The notes below the pieces were generated by a model. That model searched no databases. It was not told where the DNA came from and saw only the letters and a program-made list of their open reading frames with translations. The position numbers were made by a program, and so were the translations under genes. Below are positions 18,701 to 27,832 of a DNA stretch of 64,000 nt, in pieces. Position 1 is the stretch's first letter; the number at the start of each line of letters is the position of its first letter. Location of the stretch: NCBI RefSeq assembly GCF_001421505.1, contig NZ_LMKL01000001.1, positions 1 through 64,000 on the forward strand. The letters run 5' to 3'. This stretch comes from Sphingomonas sp. Leaf17. GTDB lineage: Bacteria; Pseudomonadota; Alphaproteobacteria; Sphingomonadales; Sphingomonadaceae.

Positions 18701-18975
18701 TGACCGCCCAGTCCCAGGTCGGCGATGCGATAGCGTACCGGCACCCCTTTCGCGGCCAGCGTCCGGTCGATGACGTCGCTGGCGATCGTCCGCCGTTGGG
18801 TCCACGCCACGACCAGGGCGATCAGCACAAGAAGGGCCAGGGCGAGGATGACGCGCAGCCACAGGGCCATGCGCCCGAAACCCATGCGCCCGAAACCCCC
18901 GCGCCCGAAACCCAAGCGCCGGAAGGCAGGCACCGCGGGCCGGTCGTCGCTTGCCTCGCTCACCCGCCCCGACAC
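15763..18975 (-). CDS. ydbH: YdbH-type AsmA-like intermembrane transport protein
   Basis: A 1070-residue protein with one N-terminal membrane helix (about 36-58) and a very long beta-strand-rich periplasmic part, matching the AsmA-like bridge family (TamB, YhdP, YdbH) that shuttles phospholipids to the outer membrane. The C-terminal 250 residues, including MIFDEKGGRIENGTLKVRPGG, YVGAISQKDLG and the KFAGISQGEGAKSNF region, are the conserved YdbH part. It is followed by ynbE and ydbL. An unusual GFGR-rich stretch at residues 20-36 comes from a 15-bp DNA repeat. Divergent from radC by 84 bases. Confidence 0.88.
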   Translation of the reverse strand: MSGRVSEASDDRPAVPAFRRLGFGRGGFGRMGFGRMALWLRVILALALLVLIALVVAWTQRRTIASDVIDRTLAAKGVPVRYRIADLGLGGQRLLDVVIGDPANPDLVADWVETRTSIDLSGARVTGLRAGHVRMRGRVVGGKVSLGAIDRLLPPPSGKPFALPSIDLDLADGRMRLETPAGLVGLRLAGAGRLDDGFRGTLAVVSDRLKAGSCIVEKVAAPLRVSIRKAAPTVTGPIRLGMVACGPVTVRQVSADLDLALGAALDRWQGQARLTTAGITHPAARLAGTAGTVRFAGSAAATRGAVDLTGTSAVAAQARAKTVAIAGTYRIGSDSAFEGKVRVGGVSIASALVDRATGWGGSGAGTPVAPLVAQLADAIRRAGRGFDGDADIAVRLRDGRGGARVSRLGLAAASGARVALDGGSGVTLGWPGARVRLDTTLATSGGGLPVARVSLAQAQPGAPVRGLARIAPYAAGGASLALSPVTFSATASGVTRIATRATLSGPLGDGRVDGLALPINALWDGRARLVVNPACAPLAVRRLAVSGLVLDPARITLCPVDGALLRVNGGTVGGGARIAGARLGGRLGTTPLTLAASGSTLRLSDRGFAIDGLAARLGNPDRVTRLDFATLTGRLAGGGLGGAFTGGGGQIGNVPLVLSAADGRWGLTDGRLSVNGVLMVADAAAEARFKPLRAQGVALTLVDGRIATTGTLVTPDAGVTVATVRIDHALSSGTGDATLAVPGLTFGDGLQPDQLTRLTFGVIADVKGTVTGEGHIAWTPAGVRSTGVFRTAGTDLAAAFGPVSGIRGEIRFKDLLALESEPGQVATIASVNPGIAVTDGTIRYQTYADSRVLVESGRWPFAGGLLTLDPTLLDFSAPGARRMTFRINGAGAGAFLQQFSFQNISATGIFDGTLPMIFDEKGGRIENGTLKVRPGGGTLAYVGAISQKDLGVWANLAFQALKSLRYRDLSIVMNGALAGEMVTEVKFAGISQGEGAKSNFLIRRLQKLPFVFNIRIKAPFRGLLDSALSFYDPKRLIERNLPNLLDEQNKRARPPTTPGSVQPPASETVP
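18871..18915. repeat. 15-bp tandem repeat within ydbH
   Basis: Three direct 15-bp units (18871-18885, 18886-18900, 18901-18915), each GCGCCCGAAACCC plus two variable bases, followed by a degenerate fourth. Read on the minus strand they encode repeats of GFGRM or GFGRG immediately before the membrane helix of YdbH. The unit is a multiple of three, so copy number can change without breaking the frame. Confidence 0.85.
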
Positions 18976-19059
18976 TCCAACCCAAAAAGACGCACATGTC
19001 CTTGGCAGGCCCCGCGCCCGCTTGCAATTGCGACCACGCGCATCCTACGCTTGGCCACG

Positions 19060-19749
19060 ATGGCCGACACCGACGCCCCGCACGACAATCACGGCCATCG
19101 CGGGCGGCTGCGCAAGCGGCTGGCCGAGGGCGGGGGCGATGCGCTGCTCGATCACGAACTGATCGAATATCTCCTCGCGCTGGCAATTCCGCGCCGCGAC
19201 ACCAAACCGCTGGCCAAGGTGCTGCTGACACAGTTCGGCGGCATCGGCGGGGTGCTGACCGCCGACCCGGAGGCGCTGTCGCGGGTATCGGGCATGGGCG
19301 AGACGTCGGTCGCGGCGATCAAGATCGCCCATGCCGCCGCGATCCGGCTGGTGAAGTCGGAAGTGGCGGCGCGTCCGGTGCTGGCGAACTGGCAGGCGCT
19401 GCTCGACTATCTGCGCGCCGACATGGCCCATCACCCGGTCGAACGCTTTCGGGTGCTGCACCTGAACACCAGGAACATGCTGCTGCGCGACGACGTGATG
19501 AGCAAGGGCACGATCGACGAGGCGGCGGTGCATGTCCGCGAAGTCATCCGCCGGGCGATCGACTTCGGCTCGGCCGCGCTGATCCTCGTTCACAATCACC
19601 CCTCGGGCGACCCCGCCCCCAGCCGCGCCGACATCGACGTCACCCGCGCCATCGTCGAGGCGGGCAAGCGGATGGGCATTGCCGTTCACGATCACATCAT
19701 CATCGGCACCGGCGGCCATGTCAGCTTCCGCGCGCAAGGGCTGCTTTGA
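19060..19749 (+). CDS. radC: RadC/JAMM-domain protein
   Basis: A 229-residue protein of the RadC family. The N-terminal helix-hairpin-helix region (about 25-95, GDALLDHELIEYLL and ALSRVSGMGETSVAAIK) is followed by the C-terminal JAMM/MPN+ domain. Its metal ligands are in LVHNHPSGDPAPSRAD (about 176-191), with the upstream catalytic glutamate near 154. Despite its name the family's role in repair is not proven; similar proteins are linked to replication or mobile DNA. Start ATG 19060. Confidence 0.92.
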   Translation: MADTDAPHDNHGHRGRLRKRLAEGGGDALLDHELIEYLLALAIPRRDTKPLAKVLLTQFGGIGGVLTADPEALSRVSGMGETSVAAIKIAHAAAIRLVKSEVAARPVLANWQALLDYLRADMAHHPVERFRVLHLNTRNMLLRDDVMSKGTIDEAAVHVREVIRRAIDFGSAALILVHNHPSGDPAPSRADIDVTRAIVEAGKRMGIAVHDHIIIGTGGHVSFRAQGLL

Positions 19750-20053
19750 GGCTGGCGATTGTGGTTTCAGGGTCGGCCATGCCGACAGGACCGGTAGCTG
19801 CTATATCGCCTCGTAAGACGCTTAATAATAGAGTTTTTTCGGCACCGTTGGCAACCACGTCGTCTTGGACGTCCTGATTGCTGACGGAAAAAGGGCCAAA
19901 CCGGCCGTTAACCTTTTCCGGCTATCCTGGCATCCAACGAAATGACGCACGTCGGCATTCTGCTGCACCGCCCGCATCGGATCTGACCGTCATCGGCTTG
20001 CTCACTGTGTCGCGATACAGTGAGCAAGCCAGAGATAGGATTGGATACCGCTG
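19750..20053. other. Promoter region before the chemotaxis operon
   Basis: No gene is seen in this gap. It is clearly more AT-rich than the neighbouring genes around 19815-19840 and 19885-19920, where the chemotaxis operon promoter probably lies, although neither a sigma-54 nor the local sigma-28 consensus was found. A perfect 14-bp inverted repeat sits at 19995-20030, listed separately. Confidence 0.55.
19995..20030 (+). promoter_or_regulatory. 14-bp perfect inverted repeat before first chemoreceptor gene
   Basis: Arms GGCTTGCTCACTGT (19995-20008) and ACAGTGAGCAAGCC (20017-20030) flank the 8-base spacer GTCGCGAT. The right end is 23 bases before the ATG of the first receptor. There is no T-run after it, so it is not a typical terminator. 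It could be an operator for a dimeric regulator or a 5' leader hairpin affecting translation or RNA stability. Which, if either, cannot be told from sequence. Confidence 0.7.
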
Positions 20054-21472
20054 ATGTTCGCTTGGTTCGTAAAAGCCGCACCGATCCGCACAAAGTTCAA
20101 GGTCTTACTTCTCGCTCACGCGGTGCTGGGTTCCACGGGCGTAATCACGACTTGGCTGGCGGCGGGCGGATCGGGCAACATGGCGCTGACGGCCATGGCG
20201 GGCGGTGCCCTCATCGCCACCATCGCGCTCGTGCTGGTCAGCGGGCGGGCGATCTGCACGCCCTATGTCGAAACCGTGGTCCGCATGGAACATCTCGCGG
20301 CGGGCGACCTGACGTCCCCGATCAGACACACCACGAACACCGACTGTGTCGGCCGCATGACCAAGGCGATGGCCGTGTTTCAGGACAACGCCGTGGTCGT
20401 CCGTCAGGCGGGCGAGAGCCAGCGGATCATCGTCGACGCGCTGGGGACCGGCCTCGGCCGGCTGGCGGGCAATGACCTGACACACCGGATCACCACGGCG
20501 TTTCCCGCCGAATACGAGGTGGTCCGCGACAATTTCAACAGCGCCATGGACGCCGTGGCCGGCGTGATGGCGTCGGTGACGGAGGCCACGTCGGGCATCA
20601 CCAGCGGGGCCGGCGATATCCGCCAGGCCTCCGACGACCTGTCGCACCGCACCGAGCAACAGGCGGCCAGCCTGGAGGAAACCGCCGCGGCGATGCAGGA
20701 GATCACCGGCACGGTGCGCCAGACGGCCAAAGGGGCCGCCCGCGCCAATACCGTCGTCAGTGCGGCCCGGGTCGAGGCGGAAAAATCCGGCGCGATCGTC
20801 ACCCGCGCGGTCGACGCGATGAGCGGCATCGAACGCGCGTCGGCGGAAATTTCCGAGATCATCTCGGTCATCGACGGCATCGCGTTCCAGACCAACCTGC
20901 TGGCCCTGAACGCCGGGGTCGAGGCCGCCCGCGCGGGGGATGCCGGACGTGGCTTCGCGGTCGTCGCCTCCGAGGTCCGCGCGCTCGCGCAGCGGTCCGC
21001 TGACGCGGCCAAGGACGTGAAGACCAAGATCACCGCGTCGTCGGAACAGGTCGACATCGGCGTCGGACTGGTCAGCGAGACGGGCAAGGCCCTGACCCGG
21101 ATCATCGAGCGGATCGCCGAAATCAGCACGCTGGTGTCCGCCATCGCCATTTCCGCCGAACAGCAGGCGACGGGCCTGCAACAGGTCAACACCGCGGTCG
21201 GCGAGATGGACAATGTGACGCAGCAGAACGCCGCCATGGTCGAGGAGGCCACCGCCGCCGCCCGCAGCCTGGCGGTCGAGGCCGACGCGCTGGCGCGCGA
21301 GGTCGCACGTTTCAGGCTGGGCGATGCCGCAGCCGCCCGACCGGCGCCGGTGGTCCACCAGCTTCAGGCCCGCGCCGCCTCCGCCGGCCGCGCCATGGTC
21401 CGGCCGGTGCGCCGCGCGGGCGGTGGCGGATCGGCGTCCGCCACCGCCCAGGACGACTGGTCCGATTTCTAA
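20054..21472 (+). CDS. Methyl-accepting chemotaxis protein without a sizeable sensor domain
   Basis: A 472-residue receptor. Two hydrophobic helices (about 15-37 and 43-66) are separated by only a few residues, so there is no periplasmic ligand-binding domain. A HAMP-like region follows (about 66-120). The long signalling coiled coil (about 165-420) has the hairpin tip EISEIISVIDGIAFQTNLLAL with NAGVEAARAG. The extreme C-terminus DDWSDF resembles a CheR/CheB-tethering pentapeptide. Residues about 255-341 are identical to the next receptor. It may sense energy state or membrane properties (inference). Confidence 0.88.
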   Translation: MFAWFVKAAPIRTKFKVLLLAHAVLGSTGVITTWLAAGGSGNMALTAMAGGALIATIALVLVSGRAICTPYVETVVRMEHLAAGDLTSPIRHTTNTDCVGRMTKAMAVFQDNAVVVRQAGESQRIIVDALGTGLGRLAGNDLTHRITTAFPAEYEVVRDNFNSAMDAVAGVMASVTEATSGITSGAGDIRQASDDLSHRTEQQAASLEETAAAMQEITGTVRQTAKGAARANTVVSAARVEAEKSGAIVTRAVDAMSGIERASAEISEIISVIDGIAFQTNLLALNAGVEAARAGDAGRGFAVVASEVRALAQRSADAAKDVKTKITASSEQVDIGVGLVSETGKALTRIIERIAEISTLVSAIAISAEQQATGLQQVNTAVGEMDNVTQQNAAMVEEATAAARSLAVEADALAREVARFRLGDAAAARPAPVVHQLQARAASAGRAMVRPVRRAGGGGSASATAQDDWSDF

Positions 21473-21577
21473 CGGATCGGTGGTCGCCGCCAAACCAACC
21501 GATCGAATACGGTTAGGGGTTTCTCAACCAGCGTTCCGTATGACTTGACCGGACATTTTCGACATCTGGAGCCTGCC

Positions 21578-23431
21578 GTGAACAACATCAAGATAGGCGG
21601 CAAGCTGGCCATCAGCTTTGCCGTCGCCATGCTCGCGCTGATCGCGCTTGGCGGCCTTTCGATCTTCAAGATGAATTCGCTGGCGGGCGCGGCACAGCAG
21701 CTTGGCGTGGTCGAGCGTGACAAGCTGACCGCCATGGGCGAGCTTGACGCCGCCATCAGCGATTTTCGGTCGGCCGAAGGCCTCGTCATCATCGGCACCC
21801 TGCCCGATGAAAAAAAGATCGCCATCGACCGGGTCAAGGGTGCCGACGCGACGATCGACCGTCAGTTGACATTCCTCAGCGGCACGCTGGCCAACCCGGT
21901 GTCCAAGACCCGTCTCAAGGAATTTGCCGACAACTGGCGGCCGCTGCGGCAGGGGGCGAACGAGACGATTCGCCTTGGCCTGGCCAACCAGAACGATGTT
22001 GCCGGCGCGCAGTATCTCGACGAACTCAAGCCGTTCATGACGGCGGCGGCGGCGGTCGACACGATGCTCGACAACCAGAAGGCCCTGTCGCAGACCCGCG
22101 CCGACGATGCCAAGGCATTGGCCGGAACCGCAAAGACCATCACCATCGTCGCGACGCTCATCGTGCTCGCCACGCTTGGGTTCCTGCTGTTCATGCTCAT
22201 CAAGGGCATTGCCCGGCCGGTGGCGGCGATGACGGCGGCGCTGACCGAACTGGGTCGCGGCAACCTGGCTGTTGCGGTGCCGGTCGACGCGCGCAAGGAC
22301 GAAATCGGCGATCTCGCCACCGCGATGACCGCGCTGCGCGATCAGTTGTCGGCGGCCGAACGCGCCAAGCAGGAACAGACCACGCTGATCGTCGACAGCA
22401 TCGGCACCGCCCTGGAGCAGCTGGCCAAGGGCGATCTGACCACCCGCGTCCATGCCGACCTGACCGGCCCGTTCGCCACGCTGAAGACCAATTTCAACGC
22501 GGCCCTCGACGAAGTGTCGTCGGTGATGGGCGCGGTGTCGGAGGCGACGAACGGCATCAACAGCGGTGCCGCCGACATCCGGCAGGCCTCCGACGACCTG
22601 TCGCATCGCACCGAACAGCAGGCGGCCAGCCTGGAGGAAACCGCGGCGGCGATGCACGAGATCACGACGACCGTCCGCCAGACGGCGGAGGGTGCGAACC
22701 GCGCCAACGTCGTCGTCGACGAAACCCGGATCGAGGCGCAGAAGTCGGGCGACATCGTCAGCCGCGCGGTCGAGGCGATGAGCGGCATCGAACGCGCGTC
22801 GGCCGAGATTTCCGAGATCATCTCGGTCATCGACGGTATCGCCTTCCAGACCAACCTGCTGGCGCTGAACGCGGGGGTCGAGGCCGCCCGCGCCGGGGAT
22901 GCGGGACGCGGCTTCGCGGTCGTCGCCTCCGAAGTCCGCGCGCTCGCGCAGCGATCGGCTGATGCCGCCAAGGACGTGAAGACCAAGATCACCGCCTCGT
23001 CCGAACAGGTCGATATCGGGGTCGGGCTGGTCGGCGATACCGGCAAGGCGCTGACCCGCATCATCGAGCGCGTGACGGAGATCAGCAGCCTGGTATCGGC
23101 GATCGCCGCCTCCGCCGAACAGCAGGCGACGGGCCTGCAACAGGTCAACACCGCCGTCGGCGAGATGGACAATGTGACGCAGCAGAACGCCGCCATGGTC
23201 GAGGAGGCCACCGCCGCCGCCCGCAGCCTTGCGGTCGAGGCCGACGCGCTGGCGCGTGAAGTCGCCCGCTTCAAGCTGGGCAACACGGTCGCCGTCCGCG
23301 CCGCGCCGGTGGTCCACCAGCTTCAGGCCCGCGCCGCCTCCGCTGGCCGCGCCATGGCCCGGCCGGTGCGCCGCGCGGGCGGTGGCGGATCGGCCGCGCC
23401 CAAAAGCGACGACGACTGGTCGGACTTCTGA
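21578..23431 (+). CDS. Methyl-accepting chemotaxis protein with periplasmic four-helix-type domain
   Basis: A 617-residue receptor. Membrane helix 1 is at about 10-32, a helical periplasmic domain spans about 33-185 (MCP four-helix-bundle-like, with LGVVERDKLTAMGELDAAI), membrane helix 2 at about 187-210 and HAMP follows to about 265. The signalling domain has methylation helices and a tip identical to the preceding receptor; it also ends in DDWSDF. GTG 21578 is preferred to an ATG at 21545 because TGGAG is well placed upstream and the protein then begins directly before the first helix. The ligand is unknown. Confidence 0.9.
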   Translation: MNNIKIGGKLAISFAVAMLALIALGGLSIFKMNSLAGAAQQLGVVERDKLTAMGELDAAISDFRSAEGLVIIGTLPDEKKIAIDRVKGADATIDRQLTFLSGTLANPVSKTRLKEFADNWRPLRQGANETIRLGLANQNDVAGAQYLDELKPFMTAAAAVDTMLDNQKALSQTRADDAKALAGTAKTITIVATLIVLATLGFLLFMLIKGIARPVAAMTAALTELGRGNLAVAVPVDARKDEIGDLATAMTALRDQLSAAERAKQEQTTLIVDSIGTALEQLAKGDLTTRVHADLTGPFATLKTNFNAALDEVSSVMGAVSEATNGINSGAADIRQASDDLSHRTEQQAASLEETAAAMHEITTTVRQTAEGANRANVVVDETRIEAQKSGDIVSRAVEAMSGIERASAEISEIISVIDGIAFQTNLLALNAGVEAARAGDAGRGFAVVASEVRALAQRSADAAKDVKTKITASSEQVDIGVGLVGDTGKALTRIIERVTEISSLVSAIAASAEQQATGLQQVNTAVGEMDNVTQQNAAMVEEATAAARSLAVEADALAREVARFKLGNTVAVRAAPVVHQLQARAASAGRAMARPVRRAGGGGSAAPKSDDDWSDF

Positions 23432-23474
23432 CGCCCGTTAACCATAAAAAAACCCAAATACGGGATCATGCAGC

Positions 23475-23747
23475 ATGACCGCTCTTCCGCTCACCTCCAC
23501 CCTCGACACCGCATCCGCCGGCCTTCTCCGGTCCCGGTTGCTGCAGATGATCGAGCGCCGCGAAGCCATCGTGCTGCACGGCGGCGAGGTCGAGCGGGTC
23601 GGCCAGTCCTGCCTGCAGGTGCTGGAAGGCGCGCGCGTCGCGGCACGCGGTGCCGGTCTGCACTTCTCGCTGGTCCACCCCAGCGAGGCCCTGACGTCGA
23701 TGCTGACGCTCACCCGTCTCGACGCCCTGCTCGATCCTGCTGCCTGA
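23475..23747 (+). CDS. STAS-domain protein in chemotaxis operon
   Basis: A 90-residue protein consisting of one STAS domain (SpoIIAA-like fold), with the pattern strand-helix-strand LPLTSTLDTASAGLLRSRLLQMI and GEVERVGQSCLQVL. The position where SpoIIAA-type proteins carry a phosphorylated serine appears to be in GQSCLQ (S64 by eye, not secure; the exact residue needs alignment). It lies 43 bases after the second receptor and 13 bases before cheA. Small STAS proteins recur in alphaproteobacterial chemotaxis operons; function not established here. Confidence 0.75.
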   Translation: MTALPLTSTLDTASAGLLRSRLLQMIERREAIVLHGGEVERVGQSCLQVLEGARVAARGAGLHFSLVHPSEALTSMLTLTRLDALLDPAA

Positions 23748-23760
23748 AGGGCCACCGGTC

Positions 23761-25935
23761 ATGAACCTCGACGAAATCCAGCAGATTTTCTTCCAGGAAT
23801 GCGACGAGGGTCTGGCCATGATGGAGGCCAGCTTCGCGCAGCTCCGCTCCGGCGACTATGACGCGGAGACGATCAACACCGTGTTCCGCGCGGTCCATTC
23901 GATCAAGGGCGGGGCGGGTGCGTTCGGCCATGACCGGCTCCAGGGCTATGCCCATCATTATGAAACCGTGCTGGATCAGGTCCGCAACGCCCAGCTTGCG
24001 CTGACGCCCGATCTGCTGAACCTCATCATTGGCGCGTTCGACAAGCTGTCCGACCATGTCGGCGCGGCGCGCGGCGAAACCGACACGCCGGCCGACGCGG
24101 TCATGCTGGAACGCCTGGCCGCCGCGTCGGAGGGTCGCGCGATCGCAACCGACGACGACGGCGCGACGGCACCGGCCGCCTCGACGGCCCCCGCCGACGA
24201 TTTCGACTCGCTGTTCGACCTGCTCGACGCCGAGGACACCGGCCCGGCACCGTGGCGCGTATCCCTGCGCCCCGGGCCACGCGCGTTCGACCATGGCGGC
24301 GAACCCGTGCTGCTCCTGCGCGAGCTGGCGATGCTGGGTGCCGATGTCATCGCGGTCGACACCGATGCGTTGCCCGCGCTGGCCGACCTCGACACCGACC
24401 GGTCTTATCTCGCCTGGACGGTTCGCGTCCCCGGCACGGTCGACGAGGCCGATATCCGCGGCATCTTCGACTTCATGGACGACGCGTTCGAGCTGGACGT
24501 GGTCCGCGATCACGGAATCGTCGCCACGGCCCCGGTGGAGGCCAGTGCCGATGCTGGCGACGATACCGATATTTTCGACGCGATGCTCGCCGACCTTGGT
24601 CCCGCCCCCGTCGTGGAGGCACCAGCACCAGCGCCTGCCGCAGCGCCAAAACCCGCCCCCGTCAGCCCGGCGGCCGCCGTCGTGCCGATCCAGACCGTCC
24701 TGCCGACCGAGGCCGCGACCCCGCGCGCCGCCACCCTGCCCGCCAGCCAGACGATCCGCGTCGACCTCGACAAGCTGGACCGGCTGGTCAACCTGGTCGG
24801 CGAACTGGTCATCACTCAGGCGATGCTGGCGCAGCGGCTGTCCGAACACAGCCTGACCGGCATTTCCGAACTGACCGACCTCGATCACCTGACCCGCGAG
24901 TTGCAGGACAGCACGATGGCGATCCGCGCGCAGCCGATGAAGACCGTCTTCAGCCGCGTGCCGCGCATCATTCGCGAACTGGAACTGGAAACCGGCAAGC
25001 GCGTCCGCCTGGATGTCGAAGGCGAGATGACCGAGGTCGACAAGACCGTCGTCGAGCGTATCGGCGAGCCACTGACCCACCTGATCCGCAACGCGGTCGA
25101 TCACGGCATCGAGACGCCGGCCGAACGCGTCGCCGCCGGCAAGCCCGAGGAAGGCGTCGTCAAGCTGTCCGCCGCGCACCAGTCGGGCCGGATCGTCATC
25201 ACCATTTCCGACGACGGACGCGGCATCGACCGCAAGCGCGTCCGCGAAAAGGCGATCGAAAAGCGCATCATCGCCCCCGACGCGACGCTGAGCGACGAGG
25301 AGATCGACAACCTGATCTTTGCCCCCGGCTTCTCGACCGCCGCCACCGTCTCCAACATTTCGGGACGCGGCGTCGGCATGGATGTCGTGCGCAAGAACGT
25401 GCAGGCGCTGGGCGGCCGGATCGGCATCGTCTCCAATCTGGGCAAGGGGTCGAGCTTCAGCCTCAGCCTGCCGCTGACGCTGGCGGTGCTCGACGGCATG
25501 ATCGTCACGGTCGGCGAACAGACCTTCGTCATCCCCTTGAGCCACATCGTCGAAAGCCTGCGTCCGCAATCGGGCGAGGTCCGCGCGATGGGCCCGGACG
25601 CCTCGCTGCTGAACGTGCGCGGCGATTATGTACCGGTCCACCGCGTCGGCGAGCAGCTCGGCATCGCCCAGTCGACCGTCGACCCGGAAAAGGCGGTACT
25701 GATCGTGGTCGAATCCGACGCAGGGCAAGCGGTGCTGATGGTCGATACCATCCAGGACCAGCGCCAGGTCGTGGTCAAAAGCCTTGAGGCCAATTACGAG
25801 GCGATCCACGGCCTTGCCGGTGCCACCATCCTTGGCGACGGCCGGGTCGCGCTGATCCTCGACGTCGATGCGCTGATCTCGCGCTGGCGGCGGGACGGTC
25901 GTGGCGGCGGCGCGCCGCAGCGGCTGGCCGCATGA
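23761..25935 (+). CDS. cheA: Chemotaxis histidine kinase CheA
   Basis: A 724-residue CheA. The phosphotransfer domain (1-105) has the phospho-accepting histidine H46 in [16 protein letters not shown] response-regulator-binding region and alanine/proline-rich linkers follow (about 150-325). The dimerisation helices start near 329 ([17 protein letters not shown]). The ATPase domain has its N-box [10 protein letters not shown] near 439, DDGRGID near 484 and GRGVGMDVV near 535. The CheW-like coupling domain runs from about 585 to the end. It phosphorylates CheY and CheB in response to receptor state. Its stop overlaps cheR. Confidence 0.96.
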   Translation: MNLDEIQQIFFQECDEGLAMMEASFAQLRSGDYDAETINTVFRAVHSIKGGAGAFGHDRLQGYAHHYETVLDQVRNAQLALTPDLLNLIIGAFDKLSDHVGAARGETDTPADAVMLERLAAASEGRAIATDDDGATAPAASTAPADDFDSLFDLLDAEDTGPAPWRVSLRPGPRAFDHGGEPVLLLRELAMLGADVIAVDTDALPALADLDTDRSYLAWTVRVPGTVDEADIRGIFDFMDDAFELDVVRDHGIVATAPVEASADAGDDTDIFDAMLADLGPAPVVEAPAPAPAAAPKPAPVSPAAAVVPIQTVLPTEAATPRAATLPASQTIRVDLDKLDRLVNLVGELVITQAMLAQRLSEHSLTGISELTDLDHLTRELQDSTMAIRAQPMKTVFSRVPRIIRELELETGKRVRLDVEGEMTEVDKTVVERIGEPLTHLIRNAVDHGIETPAERVAAGKPEEGVVKLSAAHQSGRIVITISDDGRGIDRKRVREKAIEKRIIAPDATLSDEEIDNLIFAPGFSTAATVSNISGRGVGMDVVRKNVQALGGRIGIVSNLGKGSSFSLSLPLTLAVLDGMIVTVGEQTFVIPLSHIVESLRPQSGEVRAMGPDASLLNVRGDYVPVHRVGEQLGIAQSTVDPEKAVLIVVESDAGQAVLMVDTIQDQRQVVVKSLEANYEAIHGLAGATILGDGRVALILDVDALISRWRRDGRGGGAPQRLAA

Positions 25936-26810
25936 GCGCCGCCCCCGCCGCCCGCGCCTTCGACGTGCCGCCCGCCCGTGCCGCCGAGTTCGCATTCGAG
26001 CACCGCGATCATGTCGCGATCGCCGAGATCGTCTATGCCGATTCCGGCATCCTCCTGCCCGACGGCAAGATGCAGCTCGTCTATGGCCGGCTGGCCAAAC
26101 GGTTGCGGATTCGCGGCCTGACCCGGTTTTCGGAATATGTCGCGCTGCTGGGCACCGACCCGGCCGAGCGGATCGAGGCGATCGACGCGCTGACGACGAA
26201 CCACACCAAGTTCTTTCGCGAGGATCATCATTTCGATCATTTCCGCGACACGGTCTGGCCCGGCCTGACCCGCCGTCTGGAAACCGGCGGTCGCGTGCGG
26301 ATGTGGTCGGCCGCCTGCTCCAGCGGCGAGGAACCCTATACGCTGGCGATGACGATGCTGGGTCGCGACAAGGCCAACGCCACGCGGCTCGGGCGGCAGG
26401 ATTGCCAGATCCTGGCGACCGACCTGTCGCCCACCATTCTCGATCAGGCGCGCGCCGGCACCTATCCGGCTTCGGTTTCGCAAGGCGTACCAGCAGACCT
26501 GCGCAACCTGTGGCTGGTGCGGCGCGGCGATCTGGTGGAGGTTCATCCCGCGTGCAAGGCGCTGGTCGCCTATCGCCCGCTGAACCTGCTGCGCGACTGG
26601 CCGATGAAACAGATGTTCGACGTCATCTTCTGCCGCAACGTCATGATTTATTTCGACGAACCCACCAAGGCGACGTTGCAGGCGCGGCTGGCAGACCAGC
26701 TCGCGCCCGGCGGTCACCTGTATATTGGCCATTCGGAACGCCTGTCGCCCTCGGTCGCCCCGCGATTCGAATCGATCGGCCGGACGATGTATCGAAAGCT
26801 CGGCGCATGA
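25932..26810 (+). CDS. cheR: Chemoreceptor methyltransferase CheR
   Basis: A 292-residue S-adenosylmethionine-dependent methyltransferase that methylates receptor glutamates. The N-terminal helical domain includes TNHTKFFRE, and the SAM-binding motif [19 protein letters not shown] is near 122-140. The later motif [14 protein letters not shown] is also diagnostic. ATGA overlaps join it to cheA upstream and cheB downstream. The DDWSDF tails of both receptors may tether it. Confidence 0.95.
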   Translation: MSAAPAARAFDVPPARAAEFAFEHRDHVAIAEIVYADSGILLPDGKMQLVYGRLAKRLRIRGLTRFSEYVALLGTDPAERIEAIDALTTNHTKFFREDHHFDHFRDTVWPGLTRRLETGGRVRMWSAACSSGEEPYTLAMTMLGRDKANATRLGRQDCQILATDLSPTILDQARAGTYPASVSQGVPADLRNLWLVRRGDLVEVHPACKALVAYRPLNLLRDWPMKQMFDVIFCRNVMIYFDEPTKATLQARLADQLAPGGHLYIGHSERLSPSVAPRFESIGRTMYRKLGA

Positions 26811-27832
26811 CTGTGCGTACCCTGATCGTCGACGACTCCGCCACCATGCGCGCGGTCATCGCCCGAAACCTGTCGCAGGCCCCCGGGATCGAGGTCGTCG
26901 GCGCGGCCGACGGCGTGACCGCGGCGCGCGAGATGATAAAGGCGCTGAACCCCGACGTCATCACGCTCGACGTCGAGATGCCGGGCATGAACGGCCTCGA
27001 CTTCCTCGACAAGATCATGCGCCTGCGGCCGATGCCGGTGGTCATGCTGTCGACGCTGACCAGCCGCGGGGCTGACGCGACGATCCGCGCGCTGGAGCTT
27101 GGCGCGTTCGATTGCGTCGCCAAGAACCCCAACGGGCTGGAAATCCGCAACAACCCCGGCGAGCCGACGCTGGCCGACATCGTCCGCGCCGCTGCCCGTC
27201 GCGGCCACAAGCCCCGCATGGAATCGAGCGTACCCAAGCCGCCGGCCGCCTACACCGCGCGCGCCGACGCCCTGATCGCGATCGGATCGTCGACCGGCGG
27301 GGTGGAGGCGCTGATCGAGGTCCTGCGCGGCTTTCCCGCCGACTGCCCGCCGACGCTGATCGTGCAGCACATGCCCGCCACCTTCACCACCACCTTCGCC
27401 GCGCGGCTCGACCGGCTGTCGCTGCCGACCGTGCTGGAGGCGCGATCGGGCGTGCCGCTGCAACGTGGCCATGTCTATCTCGCGCCCGGCGGCAGTCACC
27501 ATCTGGAGGTCATCGGCACCAGCGAGCTTCGCTGCCGTCTGGTCGCCGACGATCCCACCAGCGGCCATCGCCCGTCGGTCGACCGGCTGTTCACCTCGGT
27601 CGCCAGGACCGTGGGTGCCAGCGCGGCCGGCGCGATCCTGACCGGCATGGGCCGCGACGGCGCCGCTGGACTGAAGCTGATGCGCGACGCCGGCGCATTC
27701 ACGGTCGGCCAGGACGAGGCCAGCTGCGTCGTCTACGGCATGCCGCAGGCCGCCTATCAGATCGGCGCGTGCGAGGTGCAGCTGCCGCTAACCAAGGTCG
27801 CCGGTCGCCTGCTGCTGGAATGTCGTGCATGA
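26807..27832 (+). CDS. cheB: Chemotaxis methylesterase CheB
   Basis: A 341-residue two-domain enzyme that removes receptor methyl groups and deamidates glutamines. The receiver domain (1-115) has phospho-acceptor D55 in [11 protein letters not shown]. The esterase domain has an intact triad: S162 in AIGSSTGG, H188 in VQHMP and D284 in GMGRDG, and the C-terminal GMPQAA motif. It is coupled by ATGA overlaps to cheR and cheD. A second CheB-like gene at 29284-30294 lacks the serine. Confidence 0.96.
   Translation: MTVRTLIVDDSATMRAVIARNLSQAPGIEVVGAADGVTAAREMIKALNPDVITLDVEMPGMNGLDFLDKIMRLRPMPVVMLSTLTSRGADATIRALELGAFDCVAKNPNGLEIRNNPGEPTLADIVRAAARRGHKPRMESSVPKPPAAYTARADALIAIGSSTGGVEALIEVLRGFPADCPPTLIVQHMPATFTTTFAARLDRLSLPTVLEARSGVPLQRGHVYLAPGGSHHLEVIGTSELRCRLVADDPTSGHRPSVDRLFTSVARTVGASAAGAILTGMGRDGAAGLKLMRDAGAFTVGQDEASCVVYGMPQAAYQIGACEVQLPLTKVAGRLLLECRA

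Noticed and set aside
21524..23317. 597-codon minus-strand frame opposite the second receptor
   Set aside because: A shadow of the Ala/Glu-rich coiled coil; the opposite strand reads as Gly/Asp/Arg-rich nonsense.
23710..25995. 761-codon open frame on the minus strand opposite cheA
   Set aside because: It mirrors the CheA gene, has His/Arg/Asp-rich low-complexity translation and no domain. Such long antisense frames are expected in high-GC DNA.
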